Assembly: GCA_045106735.1 (NCBI GenBank)
Contig: JBGCEZ010000040.1
Span: forward strand, 1-64,000
Length of the DNA stretch: 64,000 nt
Origin: JBGCEZ01 sp045106735
GTDB lineage: Bacteria > Planctomycetota > Phycisphaerae > Phycisphaerales > SM1A02
Direction: 5' to 3'
Shown here one piece after another: positions 35,983 through 44,142 of this stretch. A program made the translations under genes and the position numbers. Below the pieces are notes generated by a model. It was given only the letters and a program-made list of their open reading frames with translations. It did not search any database and was not told the DNA's origin. Positions within the stretch are counted from its first letter, which is position 1. Every line of letters begins with the position of its first letter.

Positions 35983-36417
35983 GTGCTGCCGATCACGCCT
36001 GCTTCGCCCGGTGACGACGATCAGCCGATCGGTCCAGACCGCACGCCGTTCTCCGAGTTGGGCGGCGAGGATCGCGTGCGCGAGCTGACCGACCGGTTCT
36101 ACGATCGGATGGACACCGACGAGGCCTACCGGGTCATCCGAGCCCTGCACCCGGCCGACCTGGCGAACGCCCGCGACCGACTCTTCAAGTTCTTGTGTGG
36201 CTGGCTTGGCGGACCGCAGCTCTACATGGAGGAGTTCGGACACCCACGGCTGCGCATGCGCCATGCCCCCTTCCCCATCGGCGAGCAAGAACGCGACGAA
36301 TGGCTCGGCTGCATGGCCGTGGCGATGGACGAGATGGAGATCGACGGGGTCCTCCGCCGTTTCCTCGACGGCCGATTCGCCCACGTGGCGGACTTCATGC
36401 GGAATCACCCCGGCTGA
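35983..36417 (+). CDS. group II truncated haemoglobin
   Basis: A 144-residue 2-on-2 globin that binds O2 or NO. FSELGGEDRVRELTDRFYDRM is the A-E helix start, the proximal His is in MRHAPFPIG and the group II hallmark Trp at G8 is in ERDEWLGCMA; LYMEEFGHPRLRMRH is family-typical. Upstream frame stays open, but an intrinsic terminator lies inside it, and GGCGAGGAG sits 7 bases before the GTG at 35983, so that GTG is the start. Likely roles are oxygen or NO handling; no partner gene is adjacent. Cardiolipin synthase follows after 73 bases. Confidence 0.93.
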   Translation: MLPITPASPGDDDQPIGPDRTPFSELGGEDRVRELTDRFYDRMDTDEAYRVIRALHPADLANARDRLFKFLCGWLGGPQLYMEEFGHPRLRMRHAPFPIGEQERDEWLGCMAVAMDEMEIDGVLRRFLDGRFAHVADFMRNHPG

Positions 36418-36490
36418 ACGGGCGTCCGAGCGACCGAGTGCGACGGGCGTGAACGCCGAACTGGCGATCTCCATCCCTGGGACCTGATCC

Positions 36491-37963
36491 ATGGCCAGCA
36501 CGCTGACGATCTTCGGCGTTCACCTTGTGGTGTGGTTGGTCATGGCCGCGATCATTCCCCGCCGCCGGACGGCCGGTGAAGCCCATGCATGGCTCCTGGT
36601 GGTCGCGCTTCTGCCCGTGATCGGTGCCGCGAGCTATGTCTTCCACGCCCGCACGCGCACCCTCCGACGCGCGAGGACGTTCGCATCGCCATCGCCCGAT
36701 GGGCCAGGGCCTCCGCCGAAGTCGGCTGATGTCCAGGCATTGACGGCGCGCCTCGACGCACTCATTGCTCAGATCCCTGGCGGGGCCGCGCACCCGTGGT
36801 CGGCGTTCGAGCCACTCGACCCCGGCGTCCCCACCGTCGACGCGGTGATTGCGGGCATCGCTTCGGCCACGTCTTCGGTCGACCTCGAGTACTTCATCGT
36901 CGCCAATGACGAAATGGGGACGCAGATACGCGAAGCCCTGATTCGTGCCGCGGATCGCGGGATCGACTGCCGCCTGCTGGTCGATGCGGCGGCATCGCAC
37001 GCGCTCTTTCTGCACCATCGCCCTGCTCTCGAACAGCACGGCGTGCAGATCCGCCGCATGTCGATGGTGCCCTACCGACTCTGGCCGGTGCGCCGCTTGG
37101 ACCTGCGCAACCACCGGAAACTGGCCGTGTTCGACGGGCGAACGGCAATCGTCGGCAGTCAGAACATGGACGACCGACGACGTGCATCGCACGCGTCGAG
37201 CCTCGATCCGAATTGGCTCGAGTTGTCGGTACAGGTTTCCGGCCCGGTGGTGCTGGCCCTGCGCGATGTCTTCAATTCTGACTGGCGGGCCGCGGCGAAC
37301 GAGGCATCTTATGACCGTCCACGCGTCCCGAACCCTGGTCACACAAGTTCTGACGTGGCAGACGAAGTTCTCGAGCCGCGCCCCCATCGCAACGGACCGG
37401 GCAAGATCGCTTCATCTCGACGGCTGCATGTCATTCCGACCGGCCCGCACGCCGAGGCCGCCCGACTTGAAGATGTCGTCCACACACTGATCGACGCCGC
37501 CCAGAGCCACATTCGGATCGTCACGCCATACTTCGTTCCCACCGACCCGATCCTCAGTTCGCTCCGGCTCGCCTTGCTCCGCGGCGTCGACGTCCGTATT
37601 CAGGTTCCCGGCACGATCCGTCCCCGAATCGCCCGATACGCCGCCTTCGGATACCTCGCCGACCTGCGCACGCTCGGCGCACAAGTTGAAGTCCTGCCCT
37701 CCGGATACCTCCACGCCAAGTTCATTGCGATCGACGACGATATTCGCATGTTCGGCTCCGGCAACTTCGATGCACGGAGCTTTTGGATCAATCGCGAACT
37801 CGTGTTCGTCTCGGTCGATCCCGAAACCGCCCACCGCCTTGATGTCGCCACGGCGCCAATCAACGACGCCGTCCGTGCGTGGGACGAACTCCCGCTCAAT
37901 CGGCCGAATTCGATCGAGCAGGCCCTTCGGCAATGGTCTCGGATCGCGACGCCGCTGCTTTGA
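36491..37963 (+). CDS. cls: cardiolipin synthase (phospholipase D family)
   Basis: A 490-residue inner-membrane enzyme that transfers phosphatidyl groups to make cardiolipin. Two N-terminal helices (PLDc_N type, residues about 5-55) anchor it. Two HKD motifs are intact: HRKLAVFDG (about 208, followed by SQNMDD) and HAKFIAIDD (about 407, followed by SGNFDARSFWINREL). The spacing and the ending REL(V) region suit Cls rather than a free phospholipase. The start ATG has GGGA about 9 bases upstream. Confidence 0.92.
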   Translation: MASTLTIFGVHLVVWLVMAAIIPRRRTAGEAHAWLLVVALLPVIGAASYVFHARTRTLRRARTFASPSPDGPGPPPKSADVQALTARLDALIAQIPGGAAHPWSAFEPLDPGVPTVDAVIAGIASATSSVDLEYFIVANDEMGTQIREALIRAADRGIDCRLLVDAAASHALFLHHRPALEQHGVQIRRMSMVPYRLWPVRRLDLRNHRKLAVFDGRTAIVGSQNMDDRRRASHASSLDPNWLELSVQVSGPVVLALRDVFNSDWRAAANEASYDRPRVPNPGHTSSDVADEVLEPRPHRNGPGKIASSRRLHVIPTGPHAEAARLEDVVHTLIDAAQSHIRIVTPYFVPTDPILSSLRLALLRGVDVRIQVPGTIRPRIARYAAFGYLADLRTLGAQVEVLPSGYLHAKFIAIDDDIRMFGSGNFDARSFWINRELVFVSVDPETAHRLDVATAPINDAVRAWDELPLNRPNSIEQALRQWSRIATPLL

Positions 37964-38066
37964 GCCCTCGGCTCGATCCTCCGCGACAAGCCGATCATCG
38001 CGATCACAGCGATCACGGCCAGCACGCGATCGGTTCGACGGATCCGGCCGCGATCTCCACGCCCAC

Positions 38067-38864
38067 TCACTCCGCCGCCGCATCGGATTCGCCGCGAGAT
38101 GCCTCGCGCGCGGCTCGCAGTTGATCCGCCAGCGCCGCAAGCAGTGACGCTTTCACCGCATCCATCGACGGCACCGGTGATCCGGCCGCTGCACACTCGG
38201 CGGCCAGGCTGGTCACGCGCCGTCCGTGCAGACCGCACGGCACGATCAATGCGAAGTGCTCAAGGTTCGGGGCGACGTTCAATGCGAGCCCGTGCATGCT
38301 GACCCAGCGCGAGACCCGGACGCCCATGGCCGCGATCTTCCCGGCCGTGGCCGCGGCCACGTCGCCCGTCGCCAGACGGCCAGTGGCCACGTCGCCCGCT
38401 CCCGGCACCCAGACGCCGGTCGCCCCTTCGTCGCGCACGCCAGTCACCCCGAACGCGGCGATCGTGTCGATGACGGCTTCCTCGAGCAATCGCATGTAAC
38501 CGTGGAGCCGCAAGCCGAACGCGTTGAGGTCCAGGATCGGATACGCCACGAGTTGACCGGGGCCGTGGTAGGTGACATCGCCCCCGCGATCCGTCGCTTC
38601 GACCTGGACGCCGGCGGCGGCGAACTGCTCGGGCGACGCGACCAGATGATCCGCGGCCCCCTTCCGCCGGCTCACCGTGACCACCGGGGGATCGTGCTCG
38701 ACGAACATGATGTGCATCGGCCCGCCCGAGTCACGGGCGGCGATCACCTCGGCCTGCCGCGCCCGTTGCTGCTCGAACGTTTCCGCGTACGCCGCCCGCC
38801 CGAGGTCGTGGAATTGAATCGAGACGTCGGCCACGGGGACGGTAATCGAAGGAGTCTCACACAT
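38067..38864 (-). CDS. lipB: octanoyl-[acyl-carrier-protein] transferase
   Basis: The 265-residue enzyme moves octanoyl from ACP to lipoyl-dependent proteins. Signatures are RGGDVTYHGPGQLVAYPILDL, the catalytic Lys in GKIAAMGVRVSRWVSMHGLALNV, and the catalytic Cys region IVPCGL with TSLAAEC. Between YHGPG and the Lys motif there is a short in-frame repeat (VATGRLATGDVA). The ATG at 38864 overlaps the end of the metallo-hydrolase gene by 8 bases, so translation is probably coupled. No lipA is in the window. Confidence 0.95.
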   Translation of the reverse strand: MCETPSITVPVADVSIQFHDLGRAAYAETFEQQRARQAEVIAARDSGGPMHIMFVEHDPPVVTVSRRKGAADHLVASPEQFAAAGVQVEATDRGGDVTYHGPGQLVAYPILDLNAFGLRLHGYMRLLEEAVIDTIAAFGVTGVRDEGATGVWVPGAGDVATGRLATGDVAAATAGKIAAMGVRVSRWVSMHGLALNVAPNLEHFALIVPCGLHGRRVTSLAAECAAAGSPVPSMDAVKASLLAALADQLRAAREASRGESDAAAE

Positions 38865-39942
38865 CGAAGAGCATCCGCTGTTCCGCGTGCCGCGGCCGAG
38901 ACGCGGACGCGTTGGCCGGCACCGAATCGCCCTGGTCATCGATCAGGCCCAGCGGCGCGGTCGCCAGTTCGCGATCGCCGATGGTCACCGGCGGCGCCGG
39001 GCGATCCTGAGCGGTGATGACCAAGCGGTCGGCGAGTTCCGGCGTCAGCCGCTCCCAGGTTCCGCGGACCGTCTGCGGGCAATTGCACTGCTGCGAGAGG
39101 TGCAGCAGCACGATGTGGGCGACGGGAGCGGACTCGGCGATCCGTCGTGCGGCCCGGGCGGATTCTTCGTTGGACAAGTGCCCCGAGCCGCCCATGATTC
39201 GCTGCTTGAGAAACGCAGGCCGATCGCTGGCGGCCTGCAGGTGCGGGTCGTAGTTCGACTCGATCGCCAACACGTGGATGCCGGCAAAACGTCGGGGCAG
39301 GTCCGGCGGCATGCGTCCCAGGTCGGTGGCCCATCCGACGCGAGCGTCGCCCACGCGGAAAACGAATGCGAGCGATCCGAGTTGATCGTGCGGCATCGGA
39401 ATCGGGTCGATGTCCATGGCCGCCGCGCCTGATCCCAGGGAGAACGCTCCGTCGAACAGACGGATGGATCGACCGTCAAATCCGTGGTGTACCGCCCGCT
39501 GTCGGTGCCCCCGGTGAAGGTAGACCGGAAGGTCGTACCGCGGAGCCCCCGCTGCCCATCCGGTGTGCAAGTGGTCGCGATCCGGATGCGTCACGACGAT
39601 GCCGTCGAGGTCGCCGAGCTCCATCCCGCACCCGGATGCGGCCAACCGGCGCCCGGTCTCACGCGGACTGAATCCGGCGTCGACCATGATCGCATGGGTC
39701 CGATCGACGCCCGCCCAACTGATGATGGAGGCGTTGCCGCGCGAACCGGTGCCAAGCACATGGATCCGCAGGTGCGCATCGGCGGCGTCCGAGGCGCGGA
39801 GGTCGCAGGCTGCGCCCGGATCGCGGGATGCGCCGGGATCGCGGGCTGCGCTGGGATCACGGGCTGCGCTGGGATCACGGGCTGCGCCGGGATCACGGGC
39901 TGCGCCGGGATCCGCGTCATCGCACGGGGGGCGAACGCTCAA
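38857..39942 (-). CDS. WalJ/YycJ-like metallo-beta-lactamase-fold hydrolase
   Basis: A 361-residue protein. The fold starts LGTGSRGNASII, then IMVDAGFSPRETGRRL, and later SGHLSNEESA and LLHLSQQCNCP, all like the YycJ/WalJ family of nucleases. The metal motif is THPDRDH, so the second His of HxHxDH is Asp. About 30 N-terminal residues are a six-residue repeat DPGAAR (18-bp units). I prefer a TTG start at 39942, which overlaps the lpxA stop by 3 bases and has GGGGGA upstream; a downstream start after the repeats cannot be excluded. It lies between lpxA and lipB, overlapping both. Confidence 0.75.
   Translation of the reverse strand: MSVRPPCDDADPGAARDPGAARDPSAARDPSAARDPGASRDPGAACDLRASDAADAHLRIHVLGTGSRGNASIISWAGVDRTHAIMVDAGFSPRETGRRLAASGCGMELGDLDGIVVTHPDRDHLHTGWAAGAPRYDLPVYLHRGHRQRAVHHGFDGRSIRLFDGAFSLGSGAAAMDIDPIPMPHDQLGSLAFVFRVGDARVGWATDLGRMPPDLPRRFAGIHVLAIESNYDPHLQAASDRPAFLKQRIMGGSGHLSNEESARAARRIAESAPVAHIVLLHLSQQCNCPQTVRGTWERLTPELADRLVITAQDRPAPPVTIGDRELATAPLGLIDDQGDSVPANASASRPRHAEQRMLFDV
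39811..39913. repeat. 18-bp tandem repeat inside the WalJ-like gene, 5.7 copies
   Basis: Units such as TGCGCTGGGATCACGGGC repeat head to tail. The unit is a multiple of three and on the minus strand codes DP(G/S)AAR six times in the N-terminal part of the hydrolase. Confidence 0.9.
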
Positions 39943-40742
39943 GCCGTCCCCCGGCTCGCTCGCTTGCGGTTGGAAATCCAGCCGCGCTTCGAATCCTTGA
40001 GCCAGTTGAGATACTCGGCCACGAGCGGTTCGTCCTCTCGGTCCCGCAGTCCCTCGATGGCGTTGACGCCGGCCAGTCCTTCCCGGTTCAGGCGACGAAA
40101 AACCCACCGGGCCAGATCGATCTCCCGGCGATCCATCCCCGCGCGGCGCATCCCCACGAGATTGACCGCCCCCGCGAAGGTGTTCGCGGTGACCGTCCAG
40201 TACATCGGAACGTCCTTGGTCGAAACGGTCCCGCCGCCGATCATCGCCCCTCGGCCGACGCGGCAGAACTGATGAATCCCGCTGAGCCCGCCGAAGGTGA
40301 CGGCCGGTTCGACGATGACATGACCGGCGAGCACCGCCCCCGACGCCATCACGATGCGATCGGCCACGCGGCAATCGTGACCGACGTGCACGCTGCTCAT
40401 GAGAAAGTTGCGGCTGCCGATGGTCGTCGGCCCGTCGTCGGTCATCGCCCGGTGGACGGTCACCCCTTCACGCATGACGTTGTCGTCGCCGATCACCACG
40501 CCACGGCCGGGCGTCGAGGGGTCGTAGCTCAGCGATTGCGGGGCGAGACCGATCGACACATTGGGGTAAATGAGGTTGCCGGTTCCGATTTCCGTCGGAC
40601 CTTCGATCCAGCATTGTCCGATGAGGCGGGTTCCGGACGCGATGCGCACACCGGCGCCAACGACCGCGCCGGGGCCAACGTGCACGTCATCCGCGAGTTC
40701 AGCGGATGGATCGACAATTGCGGACGGATGAACGTGGGGCAT
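39939..40742 (-). CDS. lpxA: acyl-ACP:UDP-N-acetylglucosamine O-acyltransferase
   Basis: The 267-residue enzyme starts lipid A synthesis by acylating UDP-GlcNAc. Left-handed beta-helix hexapeptides run from HPSAIVDPSAELADDVHVGPGAVV onward; the catalytic His is in MSSVHVGHDC and GIHQFCRVG follows, and the C-terminal helical domain (MRRAGMDRREIDLARWVFR) is present. Length equals E. coli LpxA (262). The start at 40742 has no Shine-Dalgarno; TACACT ends 6 bases upstream, so the mRNA may be leaderless. It supports a lipopolysaccharide-bearing outer membrane. Confidence 0.95.
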   Translation of the reverse strand: MPHVHPSAIVDPSAELADDVHVGPGAVVGAGVRIASGTRLIGQCWIEGPTEIGTGNLIYPNVSIGLAPQSLSYDPSTPGRGVVIGDDNVMREGVTVHRAMTDDGPTTIGSRNFLMSSVHVGHDCRVADRIVMASGAVLAGHVIVEPAVTFGGLSGIHQFCRVGRGAMIGGGTVSTKDVPMYWTVTANTFAGAVNLVGMRRAGMDRREIDLARWVFRRLNREGLAGVNAIEGLRDREDEPLVAEYLNWLKDSKRGWISNRKRASRGTA

Positions 40743-40748
40743 GCATGC

Positions 40749-40754
40749 AGTGTA
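40749..40754 (-). promoter_or_regulatory. probable -10 box of a leaderless lpxA transcript
   Basis: TACACT on the minus strand ends 6 bases (GCATGC) before the lpxA ATG. The palindrome GCATGCATGC overlaps the start codon. The same hexamer is found upstream of the L,D-transpeptidase gene at 17684. Confidence 0.5.
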
Positions 40755-40900
40755 TCGCGACCGCGATGCCCACCGACGAGCGGGAGAGCCGCAGCCGCCC
40801 ATCGCCGAAGCGGCCGCCGGAGCCGCCATCGGAGCGCTTGGCTGGCCGGTTTTCGGCCAGTGCCGCGTTGATGTGAGGCTTGCGTCGGGTTGGCGTCGGA

Positions 40901-40960
40901 CTGACTACGGGCTGGCTACGGGCTGACGACTGGCCGACGACTGGCTGACAATTGGCCAAC
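40901..40960. repeat. degenerate 10-11 bp tandem repeats
   Basis: A run of imperfect units such as CTGGCTACGGG, CTGACGACTGG, CCGACGACTGG and CTGACAATTGG lies in the 298-base gap between lpxA and the next gene. The gap has no other feature except the lpxA promoter. Confidence 0.6.
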
Positions 40961-41040
40961 AGTCGGTTGACCACCGCGGACCACACGAGACCCCCGCGAG
41001 AGCGACGGCTGACCACCGCGGGCCACGCCCCGATCGGATG

Positions 41041-42003
41041 TCAGCGGCGGAAACCTTCGTCGGCACGAAGACCAGCGATGCCGGGATTCGTACCCGCCGC
41101 CACGTCCATCGCGCGATCGGCCGGCGCCCCCGGTCCGGCGTTCGGCGGGATCTCCGTCTCGACCATCGGCGAGGCATGGTCCCCCATGCCCGTCATGCCC
41201 GTCATGCCGTCCCACTCGACGACCGGAATACAGCCATTCGGCCCCGCATCCATCGCCGCGCGTTGTTGCTCGGCCCAGTGCTCGGGATCGACGGTGAACC
41301 GCCCCACCGTGCGCCCGCGATCCAGAAGTGGGACGAGCAACGGCATGCCGGCATCCGGCTCGGACCAGATCGGTCGCACGCTGTCTCCGAAGATTCGCCC
41401 GACCGCATTCAGCTGACGGTAGATCTGCCGCGGCCGATCGGTCTCGATGGGCTCCAAGGCATCGAACGCCCCGTTGACGTCCGGCCACGGTCGCTCGTTC
41501 CACCAGGCGACCGGGCTGCCTGGCATGATCAGTGTCCCCGGTTGGGCAACGAGCAGCGTTCCAGCCCGAGGCTCTCTGCCACACTCGATGGCGTCGACGA
41601 TGCGGGCAAGGCCGGCCGGAACCTCGAACGGCTCTTCGCCCGTCCACACCAATTCAACGGCGTCGACGTAGTTCGAACGCTCGAGCGCGGTCCGCGCTTC
41701 ATCTTGGAGTGCGAGCAATTCCGCCGGCATCGGGATACCGCGCCACGCGGCGTCGATCGCCCCGACTTCACGCCGGATCGTCATCTCAGCCTTGTCACGG
41801 GCGAGTGGTCGCTCGGCTTCTTCCACGCGCGACAACTGATGCAACGCGAACGTAGTCGACTGCAGTGCGATGATCGGCGCGGTTGATGTGCGCCATCGCC
41901 CTTCGTCGCCGCTCTCGCCCCACGCGGCCGAAGCCTTGGCGAAGTCAGAGCATTGGGCCAACAATGCAGCCCAACTCAGCGTGTCTGAATCAAATTCCCG
42001 CAT
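41041..42003 (-). CDS. hypothetical protein of unknown function
   Basis: I do not recognise this 320-residue protein. It has no signal peptide or membrane segment; helices rich in Ala/Glu (LLAQCSDFAKASAAWGESGDEG; LLALQDEARTALERSNYVDA) precede a more beta-like region with many Trp and Pro. A 9-bp in-frame repeat codes MTGMTGMGD near residue 270. A GGGA lies 7 bases before the ATG. It begins 40 bases downstream of nuoG on the same strand and may share its transcript, but nothing links it to complex I. Codon use looks like that of its neighbours. Confidence 0.7.
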   Translation of the reverse strand: MREFDSDTLSWAALLAQCSDFAKASAAWGESGDEGRWRTSTAPIIALQSTTFALHQLSRVEEAERPLARDKAEMTIRREVGAIDAAWRGIPMPAELLALQDEARTALERSNYVDAVELVWTGEEPFEVPAGLARIVDAIECGREPRAGTLLVAQPGTLIMPGSPVAWWNERPWPDVNGAFDALEPIETDRPRQIYRQLNAVGRIFGDSVRPIWSEPDAGMPLLVPLLDRGRTVGRFTVDPEHWAEQQRAAMDAGPNGCIPVVEWDGMTGMTGMGDHASPMVETEIPPNAGPGAPADRAMDVAAGTNPGIAGLRADEGFRR

Positions 42004-42043
42004 CGACGTTCCCGGCCACTGGCCGCGGGGCCCGGCACGGACC

Positions 42044-43699
42044 TCAGAGTTCCACGAGTTCCATGTCGCTCAACACGACCGCTTCATCCTCCCGCCGCGT
42101 CGTGATGGACGCGAACTCGGAGAGGCCCAGCTCCCCCACCATCTGCTGGCGGGTGTTCGCGGGGTTGTACGCCGCCGGCGCCTCGCCCAATCGGGCGGCC
42201 ATCAGGTCGATGGCGAGCTGCGCTTCACCCTTGCAGTAGTCGATCGGATCGATCGCCCGATCGAAGGCCTGGATGATGCCGTCGGCGTTCTCGAACGTGC
42301 CGGACTTTTCCATCCAGGTCGCCGAGGGGAGCACCACATCGGCCCGCTCGAGCAGCGGCCCGGTGAGCGTGTCGATCAGGACGACGAAGGCATCGTCGGG
42401 GATGGCGTTCGTCAGCGGCTCGGTGGCCCAGTCGCTGGGGTAGTTGCCCGACAGCACAACGGCGTCGTAGCCGCCTGAGGCCATGTCGCGGACGGCCGCG
42501 TCGTACTCGATCGAACCGCCCATCGCCTTGAGGACCCGCCGCACGCCTCGGGCGTTGGGAGCCTTCTCGGCCCGCAGCGTGAAACCATCGGCAAAGACCT
42601 GGTCCTCGCCCATCGTCGGCACGGGACCGACGGCAAACGTGACGTCGCCGGGCAGGCTTCGGGCCCACGTGGCCAGCCAGTAGGCGTCTTCGCACGAAAG
42701 CATGGGGCTGACCATGACCATGACCCGCTTGGCCGCGGCATCGGTGGTGCCGGCGAGCCGGGCGTTCGTCGCCGCGTAGGCAGCGTCCCAGGCCTCGCGG
42801 GCATGGTCCATGCCGAACGGTTCCGCCCCACGAACCAGGGGCATCACGAACCGGTCGTTGCTGTGAACGTGCTTCCAGCCGTAGCGGACTTCGTCGGTGA
42901 TCCAGTGGCCATTGACGTCTTCGTTGTGCCGCGGCTTGATGCGGTACACGGTGCCATCGTTGTGGTGGACCGAAATGTTGTCGCCGCTCGACGTGAGCCC
43001 GTCGATCGAAGGCGTCTTCTTCAGCAGCCAGACGCGCTGCTGGAAGAGGAAGTCCTTGTCGAGGAGCGCACCCACCGGACACAGGTCGATCACGTTGCCC
43101 GAGAGCGGGTTGTCGAGCGGCTTGCCGGGGAAGATGTCGATCTGCTCGTACGCGCCGCGGCCGTCGACCATCAACTCGCCGGTCTCGGTGATCTCGCGGG
43201 TGAAGCGAACGCACCGCGTGCACATGATGCAGCGGTCGCTGTAGAGCATCACGTGCGGACCGATGTCCTTCTTCGGCTGCTTGATCTTCTGTTCTTGGAA
43301 GCGGGCCTGCGACCGTCCGTACTGGTACGAGTAATCCTGCAGGTGGCATTCGCCGGCTTGGTCGCAGACCGGGCAATCAACCGGGTGGTTGATCAGCAGG
43401 TACTCCATGACCGCCTTCTGGTTGCCGATGGCCTTGGGGCTGTCCGTGTAGACGACCTGCCCTTCCGACGCCATGGTCTGGCAGGTCGGGACAAGTTTGG
43501 GCATGGGCTCGAGCTTGCCGCCGTTCCGCGGATTCGGGGCCCACACCTCGGCCAGGCAGATCCGGCAATTGGCGACCACCGAAAGGCTCGGATGCCAGCA
43601 GTAGTGCGGGACTTCGATGCCGTTGTCCAGGGCGACCTGGAGGATGTTCTGTCCCGACTCGAACGAGCAGGTCCGGCCGTTGAGGGTCAGCTCTGGCAT
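42044..43699 (-). CDS. nuoG: NADH-quinone oxidoreductase subunit G
   Basis: A 551-residue complex I electron-input subunit. The N-terminal [2Fe-2S] ligands are in HYCWHPSLSVVANCRICLAEV plus a later PTCQT. The His-Cys3 [4Fe-4S] site is HPVDCPVCDQAGECHLQD, and the third cluster is CIMCTRCVRF with DLCPVGAL. The remainder is a shortened molybdopterin-oxidoreductase-like domain that binds no cofactor in complex I. It is smaller than E. coli NuoG (908), as in many non-proteobacteria. I chose MPELTLNG at 43699, preceded by CGGAGCC. No other nuo gene is within 20 kb on either side that I can see. Confidence 0.93.
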   Translation of the reverse strand: MPELTLNGRTCSFESGQNILQVALDNGIEVPHYCWHPSLSVVANCRICLAEVWAPNPRNGGKLEPMPKLVPTCQTMASEGQVVYTDSPKAIGNQKAVMEYLLINHPVDCPVCDQAGECHLQDYSYQYGRSQARFQEQKIKQPKKDIGPHVMLYSDRCIMCTRCVRFTREITETGELMVDGRGAYEQIDIFPGKPLDNPLSGNVIDLCPVGALLDKDFLFQQRVWLLKKTPSIDGLTSSGDNISVHHNDGTVYRIKPRHNEDVNGHWITDEVRYGWKHVHSNDRFVMPLVRGAEPFGMDHAREAWDAAYAATNARLAGTTDAAAKRVMVMVSPMLSCEDAYWLATWARSLPGDVTFAVGPVPTMGEDQVFADGFTLRAEKAPNARGVRRVLKAMGGSIEYDAAVRDMASGGYDAVVLSGNYPSDWATEPLTNAIPDDAFVVLIDTLTGPLLERADVVLPSATWMEKSGTFENADGIIQAFDRAIDPIDYCKGEAQLAIDLMAARLGEAPAAYNPANTRQQMVGELGLSEFASITTRREDEAVVLSDMELVEL

Positions 43700-44142
43700 G
43701 GCGAACGCAGGCTCCGAAGGGTCGCACGGCCAATGGCCGCGATGCCGACGCGGGAGATCGAACGGAGACCGACCGGGTCCCGAACTCGCCGCGTACTCAA
43801 GGCCCGGCATGGTAGCACGGGACCCGGTCGGGCAGCGGTTCCGCGGGGGAACCGACTCAGGCGGATTCGGGGAGGACGGGCCGGCGGCCGGGGAGTGCCG
43901 GGAGGGGCGAGGTGGCCGGGTGGCCAGGAGGCCCGGGATGGCCCGGGATGGCCGGGATGGCCGGGAGGCCGGGAGGCCGGGGAGCCGGGGAGCCGGGGAG
44001 CCGGGGAGCCGGACGGGCCGGGCGTGGACCGCCGACGGGGTGCGTTCGAGGCAAGGCTGACCTGAGGCCCATCGGCATTCGGGATATCCCCGGGCAAGGT
44101 GCTCCTGGCGCGTGGAGACGGCAACACCCCAGCCGACGATGA
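43700..44142. other. repeat-rich non-coding gap between nuoG and addA
   Basis: About 440 bases. From 43911 to 44012 it is a run of 9-11 bp units (GGCCCGGGATG, GGCCGGGAG, then GAGCCGGGG about four times). A TACCAT near 43809-43814 on the minus strand is a possible nuoG -10 box. Nothing else was recognised. Confidence 0.7.

Noticed and set aside
39811..39913. Repeat array considered as a CRISPR
   Set aside because: Units are directly adjacent without spacers, in frame inside a gene, and no cas genes are present. The same reasoning applies to the other arrays.
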